Assembly (NCBI GenBank): GCA_002344205.1
Contig: DDSZ01000045.1
Location: forward strand, 45,601-59,978
DNA: 14,378 bases
Reading direction: 5' to 3'
Source of the DNA: Opitutaceae bacterium UBA2377
GTDB taxonomy: Bacteria > Verrucomicrobiota > Verrucomicrobiia > Opitutales > Opitutaceae
The notes beneath the pieces are model-generated. The model searched no databases, was not told the DNA's origin, and worked only from the letters and a program-made list of their open reading frames with translations. How positions within the stretch are numbered: the stretch's first letter is position 1; each line of letters starts with the position of its first letter. A program made the position numbers and the translations under genes. Shown here in pieces: positions 7,928 to 14,378 of the stretch.

Positions 7928-7952
7928 GGGGTCACGGTAGCAGGGCGGGGGC

Positions 7953-7993
7953 AAAAAGAAAGGCCCGCCTTCGCCGAGCCGGCGGGCGGGCCT
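7953..7993 (-). terminator. Intrinsic terminator of the membrane protein-yceI unit
   Basis: The inverted repeat AGGCCCGCC (7961-7969) with GGCGGGCCT (7985-7993) encloses a GC-rich 15-nt loop, 28 bp past the yceI stop. On the minus strand it is followed by TTCTTTTTGC. On the plus strand GTATTTTT follows the other arm, so it may work in both directions. It places the TPR-accA genes in a separate unit from yceI. Confidence 0.8.
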
Positions 7994-8021
7994 GTATTTT
8001 TGAGAATTCGCCGATAACGGA

Positions 8022-8639
8022 TCAGCCTTGGGCGGGTCCGCCGACGATGGCGAGGGTGAGCCGCACCTCGGGGTTGACCTTGTCCTCGTTGCGGCCGGGC
8101 TGGATGCCGTAGTCGCCGCGCTGGATGGTGAACTCGCCGCGCAGCACGAGCAGGTCGCCGGGGACCTCGGGCTTGTTGATGCGTTTGCCGAAGGCACCGG
8201 CCAGGTGCGTCAGGCGCACCGGGACGCTGATCTCCTTGGTGACGCCCTTCAGCGTGAATTTGCCCGTGGCGGTGGCGGAGGTGGTGTTGCCCTCGGTCTT
8301 CACGTCGGTGAGCGCGCCCAATTCGAAAACGATCTCCGGGTGCTGGGCGACGTTGAGCCAGTTGTCGCCGTGGAGATGCTCGGTCATCATGGTGTTGGAC
8401 ACCTTGAGCGAATTGGCGGCGACGACGATGCGGCCGGTGGTCGCGGCGGGATTGGCCGGATCAAAGCTCACGGCACCGGACACCCCGCCGGCGGTGCCGG
8501 CGATCGGCTCGAGCAGCGAATCGAGGTGGAACTGGATGGCATTGACGCCCTTCGGATCCTTGAAGTCGAAGGCCGTGGGCGCGGCGCTGAGGCTGAGGCC
8601 GGTGAGCGCGGTGGTGAACAGGAGGGCTAGTTTTTTCAT
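8022..8639 (-). CDS. YceI-family periplasmic lipid-binding protein
   Basis: A 205-residue protein starting at the ATG at 8639 (MKKLALLFTTALTGLSLSA), a clear Sec signal peptide ending before 'APTAFDF'. The mature part has the YceI lipocalin-like barrel pattern: 'AIQFHLDSLLEPIAGTAGGV', 'GAVSFDPANPAATTGRIVV', a 'MMTEHLHGDNWLNVAQHPEI' segment, 'SATATGKFTLKGVTKEI', and a final 'RGDYGIQPG'. Known YceI barrels bind polyisoprenoid or quinone-like lipids in the periplasm. Length is normal for the family. The start is 4 bp after the stop of the upstream small membrane protein, so translation is probably coupled. In E. coli yceI is paired with a cytochrome b561 gene; here the partner is a different membrane protein. 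Confidence 0.9.
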   Translation of the reverse strand: MKKLALLFTTALTGLSLSAAPTAFDFKDPKGVNAIQFHLDSLLEPIAGTAGGVSGAVSFDPANPAATTGRIVVAANSLKVSNTMMTEHLHGDNWLNVAQHPEIVFELGALTDVKTEGNTTSATATGKFTLKGVTKEISVPVRLTHLAGAFGKRINKPEVPGDLLVLRGEFTIQRGDYGIQPGRNEDKVNPEVRLTLAIVGGPAQG

Positions 8640-8643
8640 GTTT

Positions 8644-8949
8644 CTATGGTTGGATTTTTCGACGGGGAACAAAGGTGACGGCGAAAAGCAGGAGGCCGGC
8701 GGCCACGCCGAGGCTGAGCAGCTCGATGCCGGGGATGAATGCGTCCTGCCACTCGATGTATTCGATGCCGGTGATTTCATCCAGCTTCACCGTTTCGATG
8801 CGGTTCTTGGTCCAGCCCCGGTTGTAGCCGGAGGCCGCCCAGCGGGCGAAGGTGGCCAGTGCGATGAAGGGACCCAGCAGCCGGAGGAAAATTCTCCAGG
8901 CCGGGATGCCGGGCGGGTGGGTTGCGGGGGCTGAGTCGGAGGCGGACAT
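8644..8949 (-). CDS. Small two-TM membrane protein upstream of yceI
   Basis: A 101-residue protein from the ATG at 8949. Two hydrophobic stretches are evident: residues ~18-38 (FLRLLGPFIALATFARWAA) and ~74-94 (PGIELLSLGVAAGLLLFAV), followed by a basic end (VPRRKIQP). The ~35-residue loop between them (SGYNRGWTKNRIETVKLDEI...EWQDAFIPG) is polar and, by the positive-inside rule, probably periplasmic. There are no paired His residues as in cytochrome b561, so it is not the usual YceI partner. I do not recognise the family. Its stop is 4 bp before yceI, so the two products may act together in lipid or isoprenoid handling at the membrane, which is an inference from spacing only. queA ends 73 bp upstream. 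Confidence 0.75.
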   Translation of the reverse strand: MSASDSAPATHPPGIPAWRIFLRLLGPFIALATFARWAASGYNRGWTKNRIETVKLDEITGIEYIEWQDAFIPGIELLSLGVAAGLLLFAVTFVPRRKIQP

Positions 8950-9022
8950 CAACAGGTTAAGCCGGATGTTTGCCAGCGGCGGGGACTTTGCAAGCGGGCC
9001 GCTGTTTTTCCCGCGGGCCGGG

Positions 9023-10111
9023 TCAAAGGATCAGCATCGCATCCCCGTAGCTGAAGAAACGGTATTCGCGGGCGATGGCCTCGGCGTAGATCTCCTTGAG
9101 CCAGACGATGCCGTCCGTGGAGCCCGGCGTGAGAAAGGCCGACACCAGGCAGAGCAGGGTGGAGCGGGGCTGGTGGAAATTGGTGATCAGCGCATCGGTG
9201 CCGCGGAAATGGAAAGGAGGGTAAATGTAGATGTCGGCCTCGCCGATGGAGTCCGCCGGGGTCGCGGCTCCGGCGGAAGCGAGAAAATGCTCGATCGTCC
9301 GCACGGTGGTGGTGCCCACCGCGACGCGCCGGCCGCCGGTTTGGGCCAGGGCTTGGCGGGTGGCCGCCGGCAGTTCGTAGCGTTCGCAGTGGATGGCGTG
9401 CGCTTCGATCGTGTCGGTGACGATGGGCTTGAACGTGCCGAGGCCGACGTGGAGGGTCACATCGGCGGTGCGCACCCCCGCCTCCGCCAGCGTGGCGAGC
9501 AGCCCGGGCGTGAAGTGCAGCCCGGCGGTCGGCGCGGCGACCGCCACCTGCCGTGCCCGGTCCGCATACACCGTCTGGTAACGTTCGAGATCGGCGTCGC
9601 GCGGGCTCCGGTCGTCCCGGCTGATGTAGGGCGGCAGGGGCACGCGGCCGATGCGGTTGGCGACGTTGGTGATGGGCTCGTGGTTGGGCGTGGTGAACCG
9701 CACCAAGGCGGCGCCGTCCGTCTCCTTGGCGACGACTTCCGCGGCGAAAGCGCCGCCGGCCTCGGCGAAGGTCGCGCCGACTGGCAGGCGTTTGCCGGGC
9801 TTCACCAGGCATCGCCAGACTTGCTCTCCGTCCGCCGGGCCGGCCGCGGGTTGCAGCAGGAAACACTCGACTTGGCCGCCCGTGGGCCGGCGGGCGATCA
9901 ACCGCGCCGGCAGCACCGCGGCGTTGTTGCGGAAGAGCGTGTCGCCCGCGCGCAGGAACTGGGGCAGATCGGCAAAGGCGTGGTGGGCGAGGGTGTGTTT
10001 GGCGCGGTCCACGACGAGCAGACGCGAGGCATCGCGGCGCGCGGTGGGAGTCTGCGCGACGAGCTGCGGTGGCAGATCGTAGTCGAAAAGATCGGTGGCA
10101 AGCGGTGGCAC
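9023..10111 (-). CDS. queA: tRNA preQ1(34) S-adenosylmethionine ribosyltransferase-isomerase
   Basis: A 362-residue protein starting at GTG (10111); no in-frame ATG precedes it, and the sequence begins with the conserved 'DLFDYDLPPQLVAQTP'. QueA transfers the ribosyl part of SAM to preQ1 at the wobble base of tRNAs with GUN anticodons, making epoxyqueuosine in the cytoplasm. Family motifs seen in order: 'RDASRLLV', 'DTLFRNNAAVLPARL', 'GRVPLPPYI', 'YQTVYA', 'VAAPTAGLHFT', 'VTLHVGLGTFKP', 'HAIHCERYEL', 'GTTTVRTIE', 'TNFHQPRSTLL', and the C-terminal 'YGDAMLIL'. Length matches the family (E. coli 356). No other queuosine gene (tgt, queG/H) lies in the window. It is divergent from the lipoprotein gene at 10235 with 123 bp between. 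Confidence 0.96.
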   Translation of the reverse strand: MPPLATDLFDYDLPPQLVAQTPTARRDASRLLVVDRAKHTLAHHAFADLPQFLRAGDTLFRNNAAVLPARLIARRPTGGQVECFLLQPAAGPADGEQVWRCLVKPGKRLPVGATFAEAGGAFAAEVVAKETDGAALVRFTTPNHEPITNVANRIGRVPLPPYISRDDRSPRDADLERYQTVYADRARQVAVAAPTAGLHFTPGLLATLAEAGVRTADVTLHVGLGTFKPIVTDTIEAHAIHCERYELPAATRQALAQTGGRRVAVGTTTVRTIEHFLASAGAATPADSIGEADIYIYPPFHFRGTDALITNFHQPRSTLLCLVSAFLTPGSTDGIVWLKEIYAEAIAREYRFFSYGDAMLIL

Positions 10112-10210
10112 GGGTGGGGAATGGAAAGTGGGCGCATCACCTTGCGCGAGTTTTGTTTTGGTGACGCAAAATGACGGGAAGCCTTGTGGTTTGGGTCAAC
10201 GTGCCTGACC

Positions 10211-10234
10211 TTTCAGGCGATACCCCGTTGACCC
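10211..10234 (+). repeat. Leader segment shared by the two lipoprotein genes, copy 1
   Basis: The 24 bases directly before the first lipoprotein ATG start with TTTCAGG and match the 24 bases before the second lipoprotein ATG (10784-10807) at about 15 positions with no gap. Copy 1 also sits in a small hairpin, GCCTGA (10203-10208) with TCAGGC (10213-10218). It suggests the duplication included the translation-initiation region. Confidence 0.5.
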
Positions 10235-10723
10235 ATGAAATTGATTCCCCTGTTCATTGCCGTGGCGGCGTTGCTCGGCGGCTGCGCCCACCGAAACCAA
10301 TCGATCTTGTATCTTGATCGGACGAACGATGGACCTGAAAGCGCCGGGGCTGCGGCCATGCAGCCTTACTCCGGGACGACGGAAATTTACTCCGCGGCGG
10401 TTCCTTTCGAAAAAATTGCAGTCATGCTCCATCCGGACTATGTCCTGATAGGGGAAGCCATCTACGAAGACCAAGGCCCCGGTAGCCGGGCGAAACTCAG
10501 CACGCAGGCCCGGACGGTGGGCGCAGATGCCGTTTTCTGGCGGGTTTACAAACCGGGTTGGCGGCCAACGCCGTATGAATTGCCCCCCAAGCCGGATGAC
10601 GGGTTTCTGACCCAGTTTGCTCCCGGCACGGGATGGCATTCCTCGTCGGACAAGCACCACGCGATTTTCTGGCGCAAGCGGCATGCCGCCGCGACGATCC
10701 CGACAGAGCTCAGCGCGAGATGA
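10235..10723 (+). CDS. Lipoprotein, tandem paralogue 1
   Basis: A 162-residue protein with a lipoprotein signal: MKLIPLFIAVAALLGGC, lipobox LGGC with the lipidated Cys at 17. The mature part has a central block, 'PYSGTTEIYSAAVPFEKI' then 'YVLIGEAIYEDQG', followed by 'TVGADAVFWRVY' and, near the end, 'HAIFWRKR'. The same blocks in the same order occur in the next gene (18 of 38 residues identical in the central block), so the pair arose by tandem duplication. The pattern 'Y-x-L-x-G-E-A ... GAD-x-V' recalls small RcsF/YbjQ-type periplasmic domains, but the resemblance is weak and I do not assign a family. Expected location is the periplasmic face of the inner or outer membrane. No Shine-Dalgarno is visible. 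It is divergent from queA. Confidence 0.82.
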   Translation: MKLIPLFIAVAALLGGCAHRNQSILYLDRTNDGPESAGAAAMQPYSGTTEIYSAAVPFEKIAVMLHPDYVLIGEAIYEDQGPGSRAKLSTQARTVGADAVFWRVYKPGWRPTPYELPPKPDDGFLTQFAPGTGWHSSSDKHHAIFWRKRHAAATIPTELSAR

Positions 10724-10783
10724 AAGGGCGGGACACGCGTGCCGCAATGCGGCACTGCTTGCGTTGGCGGACCTGTCGGCCAT

Positions 10784-10807
10784 TTTCAGGTGACTCCCTC
10801 AATCCCC
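10784..10807 (+). repeat. Leader segment shared by the two lipoprotein genes, copy 2
   Basis: This is the counterpart of 10211-10234: the same TTTCAGG start, the same 24-base distance to the ATG, and the conserved CCC blocks at the same spacing. The upstream half of the copy 1 hairpin is not conserved here. Confidence 0.5.
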
Positions 10808-11290
10808 ATGAAACGTTCCCTGTTGATTGTTTGGTTCGCGGCGTTGCTCGGCGGCTGCGCCAGCACCGAGGTTGCCCACCGCTATATCGACCACACCGCA
10901 GTCATGACCGAAGCGCAAAAGACCTCCCGGTTGCATCCGTATTCCGGCGCCACGGAGATTCAGGCGACCGAGACTCCCTTCGCGACGATGGCGGCCATGG
11001 CCGACCGGGGTTATTTTTTGCTGGGGGAAGCGGTCTATGCCAACCGCGGCAAGCTCCCGCGCCAGCAACTGGCGGTGGATGGCGCCGAGTTTGGCGCGGA
11101 TGTGGTGACCTATTATGATGACATTGCCGGCCGGCTCTTCCGCCACGACACCGCGGCCAAAGGCGGACCGACATTCCAGGCCTTTGCCCAAGGTGACCCC
11201 GTGCCATCGGACGGGCACTTGGCCGGGGCGGCCACCGGCGCCCGTCCGCCGCGTTACTACGCCCAGTTTTGGCGCAAGGCCCAGGGGTGA
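10808..11290 (+). CDS. Lipoprotein, tandem paralogue 2
   Basis: A 160-residue protein from the ATG at 10808; a GTG at 10739 in frame would put 23 residues before the signal peptide and is rejected. The lipoprotein signal MKRSLLIVWFAALLGGC again places Cys at 17, identical in position to paralogue 1, and AALLGGCA is shared. The blocks 'HPYSGATEIQATETPFATM', 'YFLLGEAVYANRG', 'EFGADVVTYY' and 'YAQFWRK' align with the first gene, while the region after the GADxV block has diverged. The stop is followed by the tRNA-Thr promoter region. The 84 bp between the two lipoproteins hold a short hairpin at 10739-10755 but no T-run, so both are probably read from one transcript. Function is unknown; it is presumably anchored in a membrane facing the periplasm. 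Confidence 0.82.
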   Translation: MKRSLLIVWFAALLGGCASTEVAHRYIDHTAVMTEAQKTSRLHPYSGATEIQATETPFATMAAMADRGYFLLGEAVYANRGKLPRQQLAVDGAEFGADVVTYYDDIAGRLFRHDTAAKGGPTFQAFAQGDPVPSDGHLAGAATGARPPRYYAQFWRKAQG

Positions 11291-11363
11291 GTCGCCGCGC
11301 GTCGGGGGGAAATGAAGGCTTGCGCTTGCCTTGGCGACGGGTTTCTTCCGCAATCCCCTCAGC

Positions 11364-11439
11364 GCCGAGCTAGCTCAGTTGGTAGAGCAACGCTTTCGTA
11401 AAGCGTGGGTCGTCGGTTCAAGTCCGATGCTCGGCTCCA
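11364..11439 (+). tRNA. tRNA-Thr (anticodon CGU)
   Basis: The cloverleaf is complete: acceptor stem GCCGAGC (11364-11370) with GCTCGGC (11429-11435), D-arm GCTC/GAGC around AGTTGGTA, anticodon stem ACGCT/AGCGT with loop TTCGTAA giving anticodon CGU (reads ACG, Thr), variable loop GGGTC, T-arm GTCGG/CCGAT with loop TTCAAGT. Discriminator base is T and the 3' CCA is encoded. It is 76 nt long. Confidence 0.97.
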
Positions 11440-11443
11440 TTTT

Positions 11444-11478
11444 AAACCCCGTCCGGCGGTTCGCCGCGGCGGGGTTTT
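11444..11478 (+). terminator. Intrinsic terminator after tRNA-Thr
   Basis: AAACCCCG (11444-11451) pairs with CGGGGTTT (11470-11477), with an inner GCGG-TTCG-CCGC hairpin, followed by TTTTGCTTT. It starts 4 bp after the CCA end. The mirrored A-rich 5' side means it could also stop the convergent LON-domain gene on the minus strand. Confidence 0.85.
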
Positions 11479-11552
11479 GCTTTCCCATGCTGTGCTGCTC
11501 CGGCCGGCAGAAGGACCTGCCGGCCCACCACGGGCCGTGCGCCCGGAGGCCG

Positions 11553-12239
11553 TCAATTCTCCGCGATGCGGTCGTCGGCGAGGCCGCCTTGCAACCGGTG
11601 GTGGAGGCGGAGATCCGCCACTTCGCGGCGCAGGTGGGCGGTGAAGAGTTGCAGGCGGCGGCGCACATCCAGGGCCTCGAGCACCTGCTGTTTCACGCCG
11701 CTGTCGTCGCAGAGGCTGAAGGCCGCGAGATCGACGAAGGTCTCGGGGTCTTTCACCGTGCGGAGAAAATCCGCCATTTCCTTGGGCACGGTGGCGCCGA
11801 ACTTGCGCTTCAGGGCGATCAGCTTGGTCAGCTCCGTGCGCAGCCGGTCGTTGTCGCCGGGGTCGTCGCCCGGCTGGCTGGCGAGGGTGCGGATGCGCAT
11901 GCGGCGGTAGGGCTGCTCGCTGACGACGCCGAGAAACTCCACACGGCAGAGACCCTGGATCAAAAGATTGGAGGTGCCGTTTTCGTTTTTCTGGCAGGCC
12001 CGGACGATGCCCACAGTGGCGACCCGGTGCGGCGGTTCGAAGGCCTCCGGGTCATCGGCGGCCCGGCCCGGGTCGATGCCGGCGACCGCAAAGAGCCGGT
12101 TGGACGCGAGCACCTCGCGCAGCATCTGCCGGTAGCGGGGCTCAAAGATGTGGAGGGGCAGGAGGGCCTGCGGAAAAAAGACCAGGTTGGGCAGCGTCAT
12201 CACCGGCACTTCCTCGGGCACCACGATTTCCATTTCCAT
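11553..12239 (-). CDS. Stand-alone LON substrate-binding domain protein
   Basis: A 228-residue protein with the N-terminal (substrate-recognition) domain of Lon protease and nothing else: 'VMTLPNLVFFPQALLPLHIF' then 'EPRYRQMLREVLASNRLFAV' (~13-53), 'ATVGIVRACQKNENGT' and 'LLIQGLCRVEFLG', then a helical C-terminal half. The AAA+ ATPase and Ser-Lys protease domains of Lon are absent, and no frame near it encodes them, so this is the common single-domain LON (PF02190) form, not a broken lon gene. Its role is not settled; it may bind unfolded proteins or act as an adaptor. The start could be either of two in-frame ATGs (12239 or 12233). It is divergent from dnaK across a 222-bp region with repeated dyads, which suggests shared stress control. 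Confidence 0.88.
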   Translation of the reverse strand: MEMEIVVPEEVPVMTLPNLVFFPQALLPLHIFEPRYRQMLREVLASNRLFAVAGIDPGRAADDPEAFEPPHRVATVGIVRACQKNENGTSNLLIQGLCRVEFLGVVSEQPYRRMRIRTLASQPGDDPGDNDRLRTELTKLIALKRKFGATVPKEMADFLRTVKDPETFVDLAAFSLCDDSGVKQQVLEALDVRRRLQLFTAHLRREVADLRLHHRLQGGLADDRIAEN

Positions 12240-12273
12240 GCCCGGAGGGTAGGGGCATTGGCGGGATATTCAA

Positions 12274-12338
12274 CTGTGTCAGGGAAATGTGACAGGCTTT
12301 GTCGCGGTTGAACCGGCTGTGTCACGAAGTGTGACAGG
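12274..12338. promoter_or_regulatory. Duplicated operator-like dyads between the LON-domain gene and dnaK
   Basis: Two related 22-23 bp segments, 12274-12296 and 12317-12338, both begin CTGTGTCA and end TGTGACAGG. Each is a dyad: TGTCA (12277-12281) N8 TGACA (12290-12294), and TGTCAC (12320-12325) N5 GTGACA (12331-12336). Their starts are 43 bp apart, about four helical turns, as expected for cooperative binding on one DNA face. The motif is not the HrcA CIRCE element nor the HspR HAIR element. The regulator is unknown. Confidence 0.5.
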
Positions 12339-12380
12339 ATGGCTTGAAACCGGAAGGCTCGGGTGAGGTGGCGCGGCGGT

Positions 12381-12424
12381 CTAATTTTTTAAACAATTAA
12401 TATAGAAATATTAGTGTAATTGTA
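12381..12424 (+). promoter_or_regulatory. AT-rich promoter region with dyads upstream of dnaK
   Basis: In a strongly GC-rich window this stretch of about 44 bases is almost pure A/T. It holds ACAATTA (12393-12399) inverted with TAATTGT (12417-12423), and an offset inner dyad TAATAT-AGAA-ATATTA (12398-12413). TGTAAT at 12415-12420 matches a -10 hexamer in five of six bases and would give a leader of about 35 nt; no convincing -35 lies at the right distance. It probably contains the dnaK promoter or an AT-rich upstream element. Confidence 0.4.
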
Positions 12425-12461
12425 AAAAACGAGGCACGCACGTTGCTGACGATTGGGCACC

Positions 12462-14378
12462 ATGAGCAAAATTTTAGGCATCGATCTCGGCACCACGAAC
12501 TCCTGCATGGCCGTCATGGAAGGCGGCGAGCCGGTGGTCATTCCCAATGCCGAAGGCGCCCGCACCACGCCGTCCGTCGTGGCCTTCACCAAGACCGGCG
12601 AGCGGCTCGTCGGCCAAGCGGCGAAGCGCCAGGCGGTGACGAACCCGCGCAACACCATTTTCTCGGCGAAGCGCCTCATCGGTCGCAAGTTCACCGAGGT
12701 CAAGGCTGAGGCCGCCAACATGCCCTTCAAGGTCGTCGAAGGCAAAAACGGCGACGCCTACATCGAGGTGCAAAATGGCGACAAGACCGAGCAGTTCGCC
12801 CCGCAGCAGATTTCCGCCTTCGTCCTCGGCAAGCTGAAGGCCGACGCCGAGGCCTACCTCGGCGAGAAGATCACGCAGGCCGTGATCACCGTGCCTGCCT
12901 ATTTCAACGACTCGCAGCGCCAGGCCACCAAGGACGCCGGCAAGATCGCCGGCCTTGAGGTCCTCCGCATCATCAACGAGCCCACCGCCGCTTCGCTCGC
13001 CTACGGCCTCGACAAGAAGAAGGACGAGAAGATCGCCGTGTTCGACCTCGGCGGCGGCACCTTCGACGTCTCGGTCCTTGAGATCGGCGACGGCGTCTTC
13101 GAGGTGAAGGCCACCAACGGCGACACCCACCTCGGCGGCGACAACTGGGACGACGCCCTCATCGGCTGGCTCGTGGACACCTTCAAGAAGGAAAACGGCA
13201 TCGACCTCCGCAAAGACCCGATGGCCCTCCAGCGCCTCAAGGAAGAGGCCGAGAAAGCCAAGATCGCGCTCTCGTCCGCCCAGACGGTGGACATCAACCT
13301 GCCCTTCATCACGGCCGACGCCTCGGGTCCGAAGCACCTCAACGTGCAGCTCAGCCGCGCCAAGATGGAGCAGATCTGCGACAGCCTCTTCGAGCGCACC
13401 GTCGCCCCGTTCAAGAACTGCCTCAAGGACGCCGAACTCACCTCGGCCCAGATTGACGAACTCGTGCTCGTCGGCGGCATGACCCGCATGCCCAAGGTCG
13501 TCGAGCTCGCGAAGAGCCTCGGCGGCAAGCCCCCGCATCAGGGCGTGAACCCTGACGAGGTGGTCGCTATCGGCGCGGCCGTGCAGGGCGGCGTGCTCAA
13601 GGGCGACGTGCGCGACGTGCTCCTCCTCGACGTCACCCCGCTCACGCTGGGCATCATGACCGCCGGCGACGTCTCGACGCCGATGATCGCGCGCAACACC
13701 ACCATTCCCTCGAAGAAGACCCAGGTCTTCTCGACCTACAGCGACAACCAACCCTCCGTGGAGATCGTCGTGCTGCAGGGCGAGCGCTCCATGGCGCGCG
13801 ACAACAAGACCCTCGGCACGTTCAAGCTCGACGGCATTCCGCCCGCGCCGCGCGGCACCCCGCAGATCGAGGTCACCTTCGACATCGACGCCAACGGCAT
13901 CCTCCACGTCTCCGCCAAGGACCTCGGCACCGGCAAGGACCAGAAGATCACCATCCAGGGCTCTTCCGGCCTCTCCAAGGAAGAGGTCGAGAAGATGACC
14001 AAGGACGCCGAGCTGCACGCCGAGGAAGACAAGAAGCGCAAGGAAGCCGTCGAGACCCGCAACCAGCTCGACTCCACCATCTATCAGCTCGAAAAGACCA
14101 TCAAGGACGCCGGCGACAAGCTCCCTGCGGACAAGAAGTCCAAGGCCGAGTCCGCCATCGCCGATGCGAAGAAGGACCTCGAGAGCAACGATGGCGAGCG
14201 CATGAAGGCCGCCCTTGAGAACCTCTCCAAGCTCGGCGCCGAGTTCTACGCTGAGGCCCAGGCCGCCGCGCAGGCGTCTGGCGCCGCCGGCGCCCCCCCG
14301 GCCGACGAGGCCGGTGAACCTGCGCCCAAGAAGAAGGCCGCCAAGGAAGGCAACGTCGTGGACGCCGACTTCGAGGTC
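12462..14378 (+). CDS. dnaK: Molecular chaperone DnaK (Hsp70), 3' end cut by window edge
   Basis: The frame is open for 639 codons from ATG 12462 to the last base; the final residues ([10 protein letters not shown]) match the conserved acidic DnaK tail, so only a few codons are missing. DnaK is the ATP-driven cytoplasmic Hsp70 that, with DnaJ and GrpE, folds and disaggregates proteins. Visible parts: phosphate loop '[13 protein letters not shown]' (from residue 6), '[17 protein letters not shown]', '[14 protein letters not shown]' with catalytic T200, interdomain linker DVLLLD (385-390), beta-sandwich substrate domain, helical lid and an Ala/Pro/Lys-rich tail. The arch residues are Ala401 and Tyr426, where E. 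coli DnaK has Met404 and Ala429. No grpE, dnaJ or hrcA precedes it. Codon choice is strongly C-ending, as for a highly expressed gene. The frame overlaps no other gene; control is probably through the AT-rich region and dyads upstream. Confidence 0.98.
   Translation, partial: MSKILGIDLGTTNSCMAVMEGGEPVVIPNAEGARTTPSVVAFTKTGERLVGQAAKRQAVTNPRNTIFSAKRLIGRKFTEVKAEAANMPFKVVEGKNGDAYIEVQNGDKTEQFAPQQISAFVLGKLKADAEAYLGEKITQAVITVPAYFNDSQRQATKDAGKIAGLEVLRIINEPTAASLAYGLDKKKDEKIAVFDLGGGTFDVSVLEIGDGVFEVKATNGDTHLGGDNWDDALIGWLVDTFKKENGIDLRKDPMALQRLKEEAEKAKIALSSAQTVDINLPFITADASGPKHLNVQLSRAKMEQICDSLFERTVAPFKNCLKDAELTSAQIDELVLVGGMTRMPKVVELAKSLGGKPPHQGVNPDEVVAIGAAVQGGVLKGDVRDVLLLDVTPLTLGIMTAGDVSTPMIARNTTIPSKKTQVFSTYSDNQPSVEIVVLQGERSMARDNKTLGTFKLDGIPPAPRGTPQIEVTFDIDANGILHVSAKDLGTGKDQKITIQGSSGLSKEEVEKMTKDAELHAEEDKKRKEAVETRNQLDSTIYQLEKTIKDAGDKLPADKKSKAESAIADAKKDLESNDGERMKAALENLSKLGAEFYAEAQAAAQASGAAGAPPADEAGEPAPKKKAAKEGNVVDADFEV

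Noticed and set aside
8644..8949. Cytochrome b561 partner of YceI
   Set aside because: The protein has only two TM helices and lacks the paired His ligands.
8852..10174. 440-codon + strand open frame opposite queA
   Set aside because: Antisense of queA; Arg/Gly-rich translation without domain features.
10739..10755. Terminator between the two lipoprotein genes
   Set aside because: GTGCCGC-AAT-GCGGCAC is a good hairpin, but no T-run follows, so it is more likely a processing or stabilising stem, or chance.
11553..12239. Truncated lon protease pseudogene
   Set aside because: The reading frame is intact with proper ends, and no remnant of the ATPase or protease domain lies on either side; single-domain LON proteins are a known form.
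12240..12461. CIRCE (HrcA) operator before dnaK
   Set aside because: The TTAGCACTC-N9-GAGTGCTAA pattern was looked for and is not present.
12474..14018. 514-codon minus-strand open frame inside dnaK
   Set aside because: Antisense frames opposite dnaK are a well-known artefact of its codon bias; no family motif is seen.

Overview
The window is GC-rich bacterial chromosome, probably from Verrucomicrobiota and most likely an Opitutaceae-type lineage. I infer this from overall composition, the style of the housekeeping proteins and the mix of small lineage-type lipoproteins and TPR proteins; no 16S or other decisive marker is present. Nothing indicates a plasmid, prophage or CRISPR locus.

Left part (1-3498, + strand): the C-terminal end of a TPR-type protein, a secreted FecR-domain protein 18 bp downstream, a textbook UUCG-loop terminator, and then a large membrane-anchored CHASE2/class III adenylyl cyclase. 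This looks like a signalling cassette in which periplasmic FecR and CHASE2 modules feed a cytoplasmic cyclase. The cyclase converges on ilvB (- strand, acetolactate synthase catalytic subunit). The 340-bp gap between them holds a branched palindromic REP-like element and the ilvB terminator.

Middle part (5747-10111): a YmdB-type metallophosphodiesterase (+) converges on a leftward block of accA, a 120-aa TPR protein, yceI, a two-TM small membrane protein and queA. The membrane protein and yceI are 4 bp apart and surely co-transcribed. A strong terminator separates yceI from the TPR gene, which with accA may form another unit.

Right part (10235-14378): two tandem paralogous lipoproteins (+), a tRNA-Thr(CGU) with its own terminator, a stand-alone LON-substrate-domain protein (-), and a divergent dnaK (+) that runs off the right edge within a few residues of its natural end. 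The 222-bp LON-domain/dnaK intergenic region carries two copies of a TGTCA/TGACA dyad and an AT-rich dyad beside dnaK. This layout suggests shared control of two proteostasis genes by a regulator I cannot name. The DnaK substrate-binding arch has the Ala/Tyr arrangement of eukaryotic Hsc70 rather than the Met/Ala of E. coli.

The most promising items for novelty are the TPR-FecR-CHASE2 cyclase cassette, the branched palindromic element at 3637-3742, the tandem lipoprotein family, the repeated operator-like dyads before dnaK, and the Hsc70-like DnaK arch.
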